A program made the position numbers and the translations under genes. A stretch of 64,000 bases of DNA from Bradyrhizobium sp. WSM471 (GTDB lineage: Bacteria > Pseudomonadota > Alphaproteobacteria > Rhizobiales > Xanthobacteraceae). The notes beneath the pieces were generated by a model. That model saw only the letters and a program-made list of their open reading frames with translations, was not told the DNA's origin and did no database searches. Below are positions 46,982-55,385 of the stretch, one piece after another. The number at the start of each line of letters is the position of its first letter. Within the stretch, counting starts at the first letter, position 1. Where the stretch lies: NCBI RefSeq assembly GCF_000244915.1, contig NZ_CM001442.1:7142012-7206011 (forward strand). The letters are read 5' to 3'.

Positions 46982-49062
46982 CAGGCAGCCTTCGGGGCGT
47001 CGAGCAGGCCGCGACGGCGCAAGAGCGCGTCCGGCTCCGGCGGCCGGCCGCGGAAGGCCTCATAGGCGGCTTCCGGATCGACCGATCCGCCGCTCGAGTA
47101 GATGTCGTCGTGCAGGCGCTTTGCGACGGCGGGATCGAAGATGTCGCCGGCTTCCTCAAATGCACCGAAGGCGTCGGCGTCCATCACCTCCGACCACATG
47201 TAGCTGTAATAGCCGGCCGCATAATGATCGCCGGTGAAGATGTGACCGAATTGCGTCGGACGGTGACGCAGCGAGATCTCCTCGGGCATGCCGATCTTTT
47301 CCAGCTCGCGTCTCTCGAAGGCGCGGACATCCTGCGCGGCGGAAGCCGGTTGAGTGTGGAATTCGAGATCGATCAGCGCCGAAGAGACGAACTCGACGGT
47401 GGCAAAACCCTGGTTGAATTTTCGGGCGGCCATGAACCTTTGCAGCAGATCGTCCGGCAGCGGCTCGCTCGTCTGGTAATGGCGGGCGAACTGCTGCAGC
47501 ACCTCGGGCCGCTCCTGCCAGTGCTCATAGAGCTGCGAAGGCAATTCGACGAAGTCGGTGAACACGGAGGTGCCCGACAACGACGGATAGGTCACGTTTG
47601 AGAGCATCCCGTGCAGGCCGTGGCCGAACTCGTGGAACAGGGTGCGGGCGTCGTCGGGCGACAGCAACGAGGGTTCCCCATCCGCGCCCTTGGAGAAGTT
47701 GCAGATGTTGAGGATCAGCGGCGCGACCTCGCCGTCGAGCTTCTGCTGGTCGCGCAGCGAGGTCATCCAGGCGCCGGAGCGCTTCGATGGCCGGGCGAAG
47801 TAGTCGCCATAGAACAGCGCCTTGTGCTTGCCGTCCCGCCCCTTCATCTCCCAGACCCGGACGTCCGGATGCCAGACCGGCACATCCTTGCGCTCCTCGA
47901 AGGTGACGCCGAACAGGCGCGTGGCGCAGTCGAAGGCGGCCGCGATCATGTGATCAAGCGCGAGATAGGGCTTGATCGCGGCGTCGTCGAAATTGGCGCG
48001 CTGAAGGCGCAGCTTTTCGGCGTAGAAGCGCCAGTCCCAGGGGGCGAGCTTGAAATTGCCGCCCTCCTCCGTGATCAGCGCCTGCATGTCGTCGCGGTCG
48101 GCGAGCGCCCGCGCCCGCGCCGGCTTCCAGACCCGCTCCAGAAGGCCGCGCACCGCTTCCGGCGTCTTGGCCATGGAATCCTCGAGCCGGTAGGCCGCGA
48201 AGGTCGGGTAACCCAGGAGATTGGCGCTTTCCTCGCGCAGCTTCAGGACCTCGACGATGGTCGCGTTGTTGTCGTTGGCATTGCCGTTGTCGCCCCGCGC
48301 GGTGAAGGCCTTGTAGACCTTCTCGCGCAGGTCACGCCGGGCCGAGCTCTTCAGGAACTGTTCGACCGAGGAGCGCGACAGGGTGACGATGGCCTTGCCG
48401 GCCATGCCGCGTTCTTCTGCCGCAGCCTTGGCGCTGGCGACAAAACTCTCCGGCAGGCCCTGGCGGTCGGCTTCGCCGAGCTCCATGAACCATTCCTGCT
48501 CGTCGCCGAGCAGATGATGACTGAAGCTGGTGCCGAGCTGGGCTAATCTCTCGTTGATCTCCGCCATCCGCGTCTTGGCCTCTTCGGAGAGGCCGGCACC
48601 GGAGCGGTGGAAGCGGGTGTAGGTGCGCTCGAGCAAGCGGAGCTGTTCCGGTGTCAGACCGAGATTGGCGCGGTTCTCGTGCAGCTGGGCGATGCGGCCA
48701 AACAGCACGGCGTTCATCATGATCGGATTCCAGTGCCGCGCCATCCGCAAGGAAACCTCCTTGTCGATCTCCAGAATGGCCGGGTTGGAATGCGCCGAGA
48801 CGAGGTCGTAGAAGACCGACGCGACCTTGCTGAGCAGCTTGCCCGAGCGCTCCAGCGCCGTGATGGTGTTGGCGAAGTCGGCCGCGGTCGGGTCGTTGGT
48901 GATCGCTGCGATCTCGGCGGAGTGGTCGGCGAAGGCCTGCTCGAAGGCCGGGAGGAAGTGCTCCGGCTTGATCTCGTCGAAGGGCGGGGTCGCAAACGGC
49001 GTCACCCAGGCCTTCAGCAGCGGGTTGGTCTCGGAGTCCGTAGTTTGGCGGGGTTCTGACAT
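46981..49062 (-). CDS. M3-family oligopeptidase
   Basis: Zinc metallopeptidase of 693 residues of the oligopeptidase A/Dcp group. The catalytic H-E-F-G-H motif lies near residue 477, followed by the third zinc ligand region (F-V-E-L-P-S-Q). It degrades short peptides in the cytoplasm. ATG 49062 is preferred; the frame further upstream to 49455 is antisense to a small membrane protein gene. The stop shares one base with the start of the DUF1007 gene (TGATG), tying a peptidase to metal-transport genes. Confidence 0.93.
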   Translation of the reverse strand: MSEPRQTTDSETNPLLKAWVTPFATPPFDEIKPEHFLPAFEQAFADHSAEIAAITNDPTAADFANTITALERSGKLLSKVASVFYDLVSAHSNPAILEIDKEVSLRMARHWNPIMMNAVLFGRIAQLHENRANLGLTPEQLRLLERTYTRFHRSGAGLSEEAKTRMAEINERLAQLGTSFSHHLLGDEQEWFMELGEADRQGLPESFVASAKAAAEERGMAGKAIVTLSRSSVEQFLKSSARRDLREKVYKAFTARGDNGNANDNNATIVEVLKLREESANLLGYPTFAAYRLEDSMAKTPEAVRGLLERVWKPARARALADRDDMQALITEEGGNFKLAPWDWRFYAEKLRLQRANFDDAAIKPYLALDHMIAAAFDCATRLFGVTFEERKDVPVWHPDVRVWEMKGRDGKHKALFYGDYFARPSKRSGAWMTSLRDQQKLDGEVAPLILNICNFSKGADGEPSLLSPDDARTLFHEFGHGLHGMLSNVTYPSLSGTSVFTDFVELPSQLYEHWQERPEVLQQFARHYQTSEPLPDDLLQRFMAARKFNQGFATVEFVSSALIDLEFHTQPASAAQDVRAFERRELEKIGMPEEISLRHRPTQFGHIFTGDHYAAGYYSYMWSEVMDADAFGAFEEAGDIFDPAVAKRLHDDIYSSGGSVDPEAAYEAFRGRPPEPDALLRRRGLLDAPKAA

Positions 49063-49197
49063 TACAAGTCCCGATTTGTGGCTCGATTGTTGCGGCCAGC
49101 TATAGCACGCGATGGGGCTTTTTTGGGCCATTTGCCCTTGCTCCCGGCTGCCTTTTCGGGGAGATTGCGGCCCTCCAAGCCTAGGACCCCTGAGCTC

Positions 49198-49452
49198 ATG
49201 AACGCGACCTCCTCGTCTTCCCGTCGGATCGTCTGGCCGAGCGTCATCACCGTCATCAGCGCCGCCATCCTGATCGGCGCCGAGGTGTTCGGCGCGGCGT
49301 TTGCCGGCGGCTGGGCGCTCGCGATCCTGTTCGGGCTGGGCGAGCAGGGCACGCATATCCTTCAGGCCGCGCTGTTTGCGCTCGGCGTGCTCGTGATGAC
49401 TGCCTTCATCCGCGCCGCTCAGCGCGTCGAGCCGTTCACGAAGCGCGGCTGA
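49198..49452 (+). CDS. 84-residue membrane protein
   Basis: Small protein with two predicted helices (about 14-34 and 53-72) separated by a Gly/Ala-rich turn, and a basic C-terminus (R-A-A-Q-R-V-E-P-F-T-K-R-G). No family is recognised. It is divergent from the M3 peptidase and upstream of the polyamine leader region. Confidence 0.62.
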   Translation: MNATSSSSRRIVWPSVITVISAAILIGAEVFGAAFAGGWALAILFGLGEQGTHILQAALFALGVLVMTAFIRAAQRVEPFTKRG

Positions 49453-49639
49453 CACTTCCTCGCGCCCGAGACACGCGCGCAGAAACTTAACGCGCGTTCA
49501 TCTTCCGCGTCGCTCGCGCAACACTTCGCAAGCAGATGTTAGGCAATTCTGCTCGCAGCCTAAAAAATCTCTTGCGAACCAGAGTCAAAACACTTATGTG
49601 CGGATTGCCCAATTTCGCACGTGCCTGTGGTCGTGTGTC

Positions 49640-49930
49640 AGTCGGTAGGTATCCGGACAAGAGGCCGGACAGCCGCCAAGGGGTGAAGAAGCCGAGGGGC
49701 TCTTCGGAAGTGTGGAAGTCGGAAGGCTCTTAGCCGGAAGACGAAAGCAAACCCGGAGCGTCCAGCATCTCTCTCAAAGAGATGCCTTGTCGAAGGTGAC
49801 TTTGCTCTTTGCAACCGTGACTGGCAGCCGGAGGCGAACCGGCGCACCCCGCTCTCAACGGGGGACGCGACTTAAAGCAACGACGGATCGGGCTTTTTTG
49901 GTCTCTACCGGCAGTCCAACGCCGGCGCGG
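49640..49930 (+). promoter_or_regulatory. speF-type leader RNA upstream of the decarboxylase
   Basis: The 666-bp gap 49453-50118 precedes an ornithine/lysine decarboxylase gene and is rich in short stems: TCCGG/CCGGA (49652-49669), CCGA/TCGG (49692-49707), GCATCTCT/AGAGATGC (49765-49785), GCCGG/CCGGC (49827-49843) and CCCCG/CGGGG (49847-49863). GACTG (49819-49823) can close over these with CAGTC (49912-49916). A T-run follows at 49893-49898. This position and complexity match the speF leader RNA described upstream of ornithine decarboxylase genes in alphaproteobacteria. A 45-codon frame at 49596-49733 could be a leader peptide but is not called. The remaining 49931-50118 shows nothing else but the ribosome-binding site. 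Confidence 0.6.
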
Positions 49931-50118
49931 GCTACTGAAAAGGCTTGTCCTTCATTGCCAGGTGTGCGGGCGGGAACATTCCCAACCAATCCACGGCAGC
50001 ACAGTCTGATGTGAGTCTTTGGCTCGTCGCGCCTCCATCGCGCGATCTGGCCGGAGCGCTCTTATCCGACGTCATTTTTTGAACGGATCCCCGTCGCTGG
50101 GCCGTTTGGGAGAGTGCT

Positions 50119-51261
50119 ATGACCGACCGTATCCAGGAATTCCTGCGCAACCGCCGCAGCGAGGGCCTCGACACCGAACCGTGCCTCGTCGTCGACCTCG
50201 AAGTCGTGCGCGACAATTACCAGACCTTTGCCAAGGCGCTGCCCGACAGCCGCGTGTTCTATGCCGTCAAGGCGAACCCGGCGCCGGAAGTGCTGGCTTT
50301 GCTCGCCTCCATGGGCTCCTGCTTCGACACCGCGACGGTCGCCGAGATCGAGATGGCGTTGGCCGCCGGTGCGACGCCCGACCGCATCTCCTTCGGCAAC
50401 ACGATCAAGAAGGAGCGCGACATCGCGCGCGCCTTCGCGCTCGGCATTCGGCTGTTCGCGGTCGATTGCACCGCCGAAGTCGAGAAGGTCGCCCGTGCCG
50501 CGCCCGGCGCAAAGGTGTTCTGCCGCATCCTCTATGACTGCGCCGGCGCCGAATGGCCGCTGTCGCGCAAGTTCGGCTGCGACCCGGAGATGGCCGTCGA
50601 CGTGCTCGATGTTGCCAAGCGTCTGGGCCTGGAGCCGTGCGGCATCTCCTTCCATGTCGGCTCGCAGCAGCGCAAGGTGAAGGCGTGGGACCGTGCGTTG
50701 GCGATGGCCTCGCAGGTGTTCCGCGACTGTGCCGAGCGCGGCATCAACCTGACCATGGTCAACATGGGCGGCGGCTTCCCGACCAAGTACCTGAAGGACG
50801 TGCCGCCGGTGGTGACCTACGGGCGCTCGATCTTCCGCGCGCTGCGCAAGCACTTCGGCAACCAGATTCCGGAGACCATCATCGAGCCGGGCCGCGGCAT
50901 GGTCGGCAACGCCGGCATCATCGAATCCGAAGTCGTGCTCATCTCGAAGAAGAGCGACGAGGACGAGGTGCGCTGGGTCTATCTGGACATCGGCAAGTTC
51001 GGCGGTCTCGCCGAGACCATGGACGAGTCGATCCGTTACGCCATCCGCACCCCGCATGACGGCGCGGACATGACGCCGTGCGTGCTCGCTGGCCCGACCT
51101 GCGACAGCGCCGACGTGCTGTACGAGAAGAACCCGTATCCGCTTCCGGTGACGCTCGAGATCGGCGACAAGCTGCTGATCGAAGGCACCGGGGCCTATAC
51201 GTCAACCTACTCGGCGGTGGCGTTCAACGGCATCCCGCCGCTGAAGACCTACCACATCTGA
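50119..51261 (+). CDS. ornithine/lysine decarboxylase, PLP fold type III
   Basis: Enzyme of 380 residues that decarboxylates ornithine (or lysine) to putrescine (or cadaverine), the committed polyamine step. The PLP Lys lies in F-Y-A-V-K-A-N-P. F-H-V-G-S-Q, G-G-G-F-P and E-P-G-R-G bind the cofactor phosphate, and the partner-subunit motif C-D-S-A-D gives the catalytic Cys and Asp. Length matches the short eukaryotic-like ODC group. Homospermidine synthase 1.3 kb downstream supports putrescine production. The upstream leader suggests feedback on polyamine level. Confidence 0.93.
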   Translation: MTDRIQEFLRNRRSEGLDTEPCLVVDLEVVRDNYQTFAKALPDSRVFYAVKANPAPEVLALLASMGSCFDTATVAEIEMALAAGATPDRISFGNTIKKERDIARAFALGIRLFAVDCTAEVEKVARAAPGAKVFCRILYDCAGAEWPLSRKFGCDPEMAVDVLDVAKRLGLEPCGISFHVGSQQRKVKAWDRALAMASQVFRDCAERGINLTMVNMGGGFPTKYLKDVPPVVTYGRSIFRALRKHFGNQIPETIIEPGRGMVGNAGIIESEVVLISKKSDEDEVRWVYLDIGKFGGLAETMDESIRYAIRTPHDGADMTPCVLAGPTCDSADVLYEKNPYPLPVTLEIGDKLLIEGTGAYTSTYSAVAFNGIPPLKTYHI

Positions 51262-51291
51262 TCCGCCTCTCGTCTGAGGCCTGACGAACCC

Positions 51292-51313
51292 GGGAGCCGG
51301 CTTGCCGGCTCCC
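51292..51313 (+). terminator. strong hairpin after the decarboxylase
   Basis: Perfect 10-bp stem GGGAGCCGGC/GCCGGCTCCC with a two-base loop, 30 bp after the stop. No T-run follows, so it may stabilise or attenuate rather than terminate. Confidence 0.5.
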
Positions 51314-51391
51314 TCCCTGACATTTCGATCTGACGACGCCTTGGACCGGCGTGCTTTGCGCACGTCGGTTTCAAGCGGGGACTGACGCGCC

Positions 51392-51979
51392 ATGACTGCT
51401 CTTCGGAAGACACAGGTTGACCCCACCTCGAAAGCCGCTCCGTTCGCGATCCGCAGCGAGCGTGCTGCCGACGTTGCGATGCGTGAAGTGCTGCTCGATG
51501 CGTCCTTTGGCGAGAACCGCCATGGCCGCACCTGCCAGCGCCTGCGTGACGGACGCGCACCCGCTGCCGGCCTTGCGCTGGCCGCGATGCGCGAGGGGAA
51601 ACTCGTGGGAACCGTGCGGCTGTGGCACGTCAGCGCCGGAGGCAGGCCCGCTCTGGTCCTCGGACCGCTGGCGGTGGACCCTGCCTGCCGCGAGCTCGGG
51701 ATCGGCGCCGCGCTGATGCAACAAGCGCTGGCTGCCGCCCGGGCGCGCGGACATGCCGCCGTGATCCTGCTCGGCGACGCCCCTTACTACGCCCGCTTCG
51801 GATTCTCGCATGAGAGGACCGGCGAGCTGTCGCTGCCCGGCCCGTTCGAGCGCGACCGCCTGCTGGCGATCGAATTCCAGGCCGGTGCGCTCGATGGCGC
51901 CGCGGGGATGATCGTCCCGACTGGCGCGACCCTGCCCAAACGGAGGGTAGTTCGCGGCCTCGAGGCGCGCGCGGCGTAA
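51392..51979 (+). CDS. GNAT-family N-acetyltransferase, YhbS-like
   Basis: Acyl-CoA-dependent transferase of 195 residues. The acetyl-CoA loop reads L-A-V-D-P-A-C-R-E-L-G-I-G-A-A-L-M, and L-L-G-D-A-P-Y-Y-A-R-F-G-F is typical of the YhbS subgroup. It sits between the decarboxylase and homospermidine synthase, so a polyamine substrate is conceivable but not shown by sequence. Confidence 0.87.
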   Translation: MTALRKTQVDPTSKAAPFAIRSERAADVAMREVLLDASFGENRHGRTCQRLRDGRAPAAGLALAAMREGKLVGTVRLWHVSAGGRPALVLGPLAVDPACRELGIGAALMQQALAAARARGHAAVILLGDAPYYARFGFSHERTGELSLPGPFERDRLLAIEFQAGALDGAAGMIVPTGATLPKRRVVRGLEARAA

Positions 51980-52113
51980 GGGATTGCCATGATCGCAATA
52001 CCAAAGCCGCGCCGAGCGGAGATGCTCGCGCGTGCCCTTTGCTTTAGGGTTGCGCGGGGCTGAGAAACGCCCTTTAACCCGCCAAACGCCCCCTTCAGTC
52101 GAGGCCCACGACC

Positions 52114-52503
52114 ATGTCCCGTCGCCTGATCTCCACCGGCTCTCCGCTTGAGAAGACCGTCGGCTACAGCCGCGCCGTGATCGACGGCGAGTTCGCCTTC
52201 GTCGCGGGAACCACAGGCTATGACTACACAACGATGACGATGCCGGCCGATGTCACGAGCCAGTCACGCAACTGCTTCAAGACCATCGAAGCCGCCCTGC
52301 AGGAGGGCGGATTCGAGATGGCCGATATCGTCCGTGCGACCTATTACGTCACCGACGCCAGCTATATCGATGCCCATTTCGCTGTCTGCGGCGACGTTCT
52401 CGGTGACATCAGGCCGGCCGCGACCTTGCTGGTCGTCAGCGGCCTCGCCAAGCCCGAGATGAAGGTCGAGATCGAAGTCACCGCCAAGCGCCGTAACGCT
52501 TGA
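52114..52503 (+). CDS. RidA/YjgF-family protein in the polyamine locus
   Basis: Rid-family protein of 129 residues (Y-S-R-A-V-I-D-G-E-F-A-F-V-A-G-T-T-G and M-K-V-E-I-E-V-T-A). At the position of the RidA catalytic Arg (V-A-R-L) it reads V-S-G-L, so classical enamine deaminase activity is unlikely. The stop codon is 45 bp before the homospermidine synthase ATG, so the two are probably co-transcribed. Confidence 0.85.
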   Translation: MSRRLISTGSPLEKTVGYSRAVIDGEFAFVAGTTGYDYTTMTMPADVTSQSRNCFKTIEAALQEGGFEMADIVRATYYVTDASYIDAHFAVCGDVLGDIRPAATLLVVSGLAKPEMKVEIEVTAKRRNA

Positions 52504-52547
52504 TCCCCCATCCTTTGTTCGCCAGCACGTTCCGGAGAAACCATCCC

Positions 52548-53990
52548 ATGAGCCCCGCCTCGCAGATCTACGCGAAGATCACCGGTCCCATCGTCATGGT
52601 CGGCTTCGGCTCCATCGGCAAGGGCACGCTGCCGCTGATCGAGCGGCATCTCGACTACGACAAGTCGCGCGTCACCGTGATCGATCCCAAGGACGAGGGT
52701 CGCAAAGCGCATTGCGAGAAGCACAATGTGCGCTTCATCCAGAAGGGCGTGACCAAGGACAATTATCGGGAGTTGCTGACCCCGCTGCTCACTGAAGGCG
52801 GTGGCCAGGGCTTTTGCGTCAATCTCTCGGTCGACACCGGCTCAACCGACATCATGGAGCTCTGCAACGAGCTCGGCGCTCTCTATATCGACACCGTCAA
52901 CGAGCCCTGGCTCGGCTTCTATTTCGATTCGTCGAAGGGCCCGGAGGCGCGCTCCAACTACGCCCTTCGCGAGGCGACGCTGGCCGCCAAGAAGGCGCGC
53001 CCCGCGGGCTCGACGACGGCCGTCTCCTGTTGTGGCGCCAATCCCGGCATGGTCTCGTTTTTCGTGAAGCAGGCGCTGCTCAACGTCGCCGCCGATCTGA
53101 AGCTCAATGCCCCCAAGCCGAAAACCAAAGCCGAATGGGCGGACTTGATGCGACAAGCCGGCATCAAGGGCATCCACATCGCTGAACGCGACACCCAGCG
53201 CTCCAAGAAGCCGAAAGAGCCGGATGTCTTCGTCAACACCTGGTCGGTGGAAGGTTTCCTGTCGGAAGGCGTGCAGCCATCAGAACTCGGCTGGGGCACT
53301 CATGAAAAATGGATGCCCGAAAATGCGCGGACTCACGAAGCCGGCTGTGGCGCTGCCATCTATCTGATGCAGCCCGGCGCCAACACACGCGTGCGCACCT
53401 GGTGCCCGACCCGCGGCGCGCAGTATGGCTTCCTCGTCACCCACAACGAGTCGATCTCGATCGCCGACTATTTCACCGTGCGCGATGCATCGGGCACGGC
53501 GGTCTATCGGCCGACCTGCCACTACGCCTATCATCCGGCTGACGATGCCGTGCTGTCGCTGCACGAGATGTTCGGCCGCGCCGCGAAGATGCAGGAAAAG
53601 CACCACATCCTCGACGAGAACGAGATCGTCGACGGTATCGACGAACTCGGTGTGCTGCTGTTCGGCCATGACAACAACGCCTACTGGTACGGCTCGCAGC
53701 TCTCCATCGAAGAGACCCGCAAGCTCGCGCCCTATCAGAACGCCACCGGCCTGCAAGTGACGTCCGCCGTGCTCGGCGGCATGGTGTGGGCGCTCGAAAA
53801 CCCGAACGAGGGCATCGTCGAAGCCGACGAGATGGATTTCGATCGTCTGTTGGAAATCCAGCTGCCGTATCTCGGCCCGGTGAAGGGCTTCTACACCGAC
53901 TGGACGCCGCTGACGGATCGTCCGGGACTGTTCCCGGAAGATATCGACACGAGCGATCCCTGGCAGTTCCGGAACGTTCTGGTGCGGTGA
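52548..53990 (+). CDS. hss: homospermidine synthase
   Basis: NAD-dependent enzyme of 480 residues that joins two putrescines (or putrescine and spermidine) into sym-homospermidine, the main triamine of many alphaproteobacteria. The Rossmann motif V-M-V-G-F-G-S-I-G-K-G lies near the N-terminus. D-T-V-N-E-P-W-L-G-F-Y and C-C-G-A-N-P-G-M follow. The length and sequence pattern resemble the Blastochloris viridis enzyme. With the upstream decarboxylase it completes a two-step route from ornithine. Confidence 0.95.
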   Translation: MSPASQIYAKITGPIVMVGFGSIGKGTLPLIERHLDYDKSRVTVIDPKDEGRKAHCEKHNVRFIQKGVTKDNYRELLTPLLTEGGGQGFCVNLSVDTGSTDIMELCNELGALYIDTVNEPWLGFYFDSSKGPEARSNYALREATLAAKKARPAGSTTAVSCCGANPGMVSFFVKQALLNVAADLKLNAPKPKTKAEWADLMRQAGIKGIHIAERDTQRSKKPKEPDVFVNTWSVEGFLSEGVQPSELGWGTHEKWMPENARTHEAGCGAAIYLMQPGANTRVRTWCPTRGAQYGFLVTHNESISIADYFTVRDASGTAVYRPTCHYAYHPADDAVLSLHEMFGRAAKMQEKHHILDENEIVDGIDELGVLLFGHDNNAYWYGSQLSIEETRKLAPYQNATGLQVTSAVLGGMVWALENPNEGIVEADEMDFDRLLEIQLPYLGPVKGFYTDWTPLTDRPGLFPEDIDTSDPWQFRNVLVR

Positions 53991-54100
53991 GGGACCGTCG
54001 CGCCTCGCCCACTGCTGTCATGCCCCGCGACCCGGCTACGCCAAGGCTTCGCCGAGGTTGAGGTCCAGGCGCGCCGAAGCTTTAGCGTAGGTGGCAGGCG

Positions 54101-54180
54101 GGCATCCAGTACGCCGGCCTCTCCGTATCCACGCACAGCCTCTGGAATACTGGATCGTCCGCCTTCGCGGACGATGACAG
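54101..54180. repeat. palindromic intergenic repeat, family F
   Basis: ATCCAGTA and TACTGGAT arms enclose a variable loop, followed by the hairpin CGTCCGCCTTCGCGGACG. It fills the gap between hss and a convergent gene. Confidence 0.6.
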
Positions 54181-54201
54181 CGTTCGCGGAGGATGCAGAA
54201 C

Positions 54202-54537
54202 CTACTTCCTCTCGATCGGCGGCGCGATCTTCTCGGCCGGCGCCGGCGGCAATGCTGGTTTCGCCGCGCCCGCAGCGCCCTGCGTCTGCGGGTCGGGCCG
54301 CGCCGGCTCCGGGGCGGGCGTGGTCGGCCGGTCGCCGCCGGGCTTGGCTTCCGCGGGCTTGTTCTGATCGTCGGACGGCGTGCCCTGAAGCGGTTGCGTC
54401 GCCTGGGCGGTCTGCATCCGGGTCTCGGCGCGGATTTGCGCCAGCGACATGCCTGACACCACAACGCCGGCTGCGAACAGCGAGCAGGCGACCATCAGGT
54501 CGAGCTTCAGTCTGCGCTTGTCATATTGGCCGGGCAT
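54202..54537 (-). CDS. single-pass membrane protein with Pro/Ala-rich tail
   Basis: Protein of 111 residues. A basic N-terminus (K-R-R-L-K-L-D), one helix (about 15-32) and a periplasmic Pro/Ala/Gln-rich tail make it a likely envelope protein. No domain is recognised. ATG 54537 is chosen over 54642, which would overlap the MgtC gene. Confidence 0.6.
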   Translation of the reverse strand: MPGQYDKRRLKLDLMVACSLFAAGVVVSGMSLAQIRAETRMQTAQATQPLQGTPSDDQNKPAEAKPGGDRPTTPAPEPARPDPQTQGAAGAAKPALPPAPAEKIAPPIERK

Positions 54538-54638
54538 GTCGATCACCGCCTTTGTCCTCGGGATCAACGAAATCGCCGGTCTGCGGTTCCCTGCCAATGG
54601 CCGCCGGAACCCGACGCCTGCGCGCCCCATCGCCGCGC

Positions 54639-55355
54639 TCAATCCGTGGTGCTGACTTCCCAGGTGGCGTGGCGGACGCCGGGGAGGTGCTGGAGATCGG
54701 TCGCCACCGCATTCAGTTCGTTCGGATCGACGGCGGTCGCGACCAGCTTTGCCACGATCTCGATCAGATCGTCCCCGGTTTCGACCATGTCGATATCGGC
54801 CACCAGATATTTTGCGCCCTCAAGCTTCTCGACCAGCCGGTCACGCATGTCGGGCAAAGCGTCCGGTGCGACCGCGAGCTTGAAGTAATAGGTCGCCTCG
54901 GAGGTCTTCTCGTTCAATGGGATGCGGTTGATGGCGTTGACCAGCGGCCGCAGCATGGTGTTCCCGGCAATCACGAACACCGTCAGCGCCGCGGCCTGCG
55001 CGACCATGTCGGCGCCGGCGCAGGAGCCGACCGCAGCCGAAGCCCAAAGCGTCGCCGCGGTATTGAGCCCGCGCACGTCCATGCCCTGCTTCATGATGAC
55101 GCCGGCGCCGAGGAAGCCGATGCCCGAGACGACGTAGGAGATCACCCGCACCGCGCCGTCAGCGCCGGTCAGGTGCATGGCGAGATCGACGAAGGCGGCG
55201 GCGCCGACCGCGACCAGCACATTGGTACGCAGGCCCGCGGTGCGCTGGCGATACTGCCGCTCGGCGCCGATCAGTGTGCCCAGCACGAAGGCCGTGAACA
55301 GGCTGACCAGCGTGTCCGCAAAGTCAGCGATCTGGAAGGTCGTCAGAAACCGCAT
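54639..55355 (-). CDS. MgtC/SapB-family membrane protein
   Basis: Protein of 238 residues. The MgtC domain (about 10-145) has G-T-L-I-G-A-E-R-Q-Y-R-Q-R, G-L-R-T-N-V-L-V-A-V-G and G-I-G-F-L-G-A-G-V-I-M-K. An ACT-like C-terminal domain follows. MgtC proteins aid growth at low Mg2+ and in host environments; in Bradyrhizobiaceae the role is untested. Confidence 0.9.
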   Translation of the reverse strand: MRFLTTFQIADFADTLVSLFTAFVLGTLIGAERQYRQRTAGLRTNVLVAVGAAAFVDLAMHLTGADGAVRVISYVVSGIGFLGAGVIMKQGMDVRGLNTAATLWASAAVGSCAGADMVAQAAALTVFVIAGNTMLRPLVNAINRIPLNEKTSEATYYFKLAVAPDALPDMRDRLVEKLEGAKYLVADIDMVETGDDLIEIVAKLVATAVDPNELNAVATDLQHLPGVRHATWEVSTTD

Positions 55356-55385
55356 GGCCCCATCTACGGTCAGAACGATGACAGC

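Noticed and set aside
46981..49455. Longer start for the M3 peptidase (to 49455)
   Set aside because: The extra 131 codons run antisense to the 84-residue membrane protein gene and do not resemble the peptidase N-terminus; ATG 49062 fits the family.
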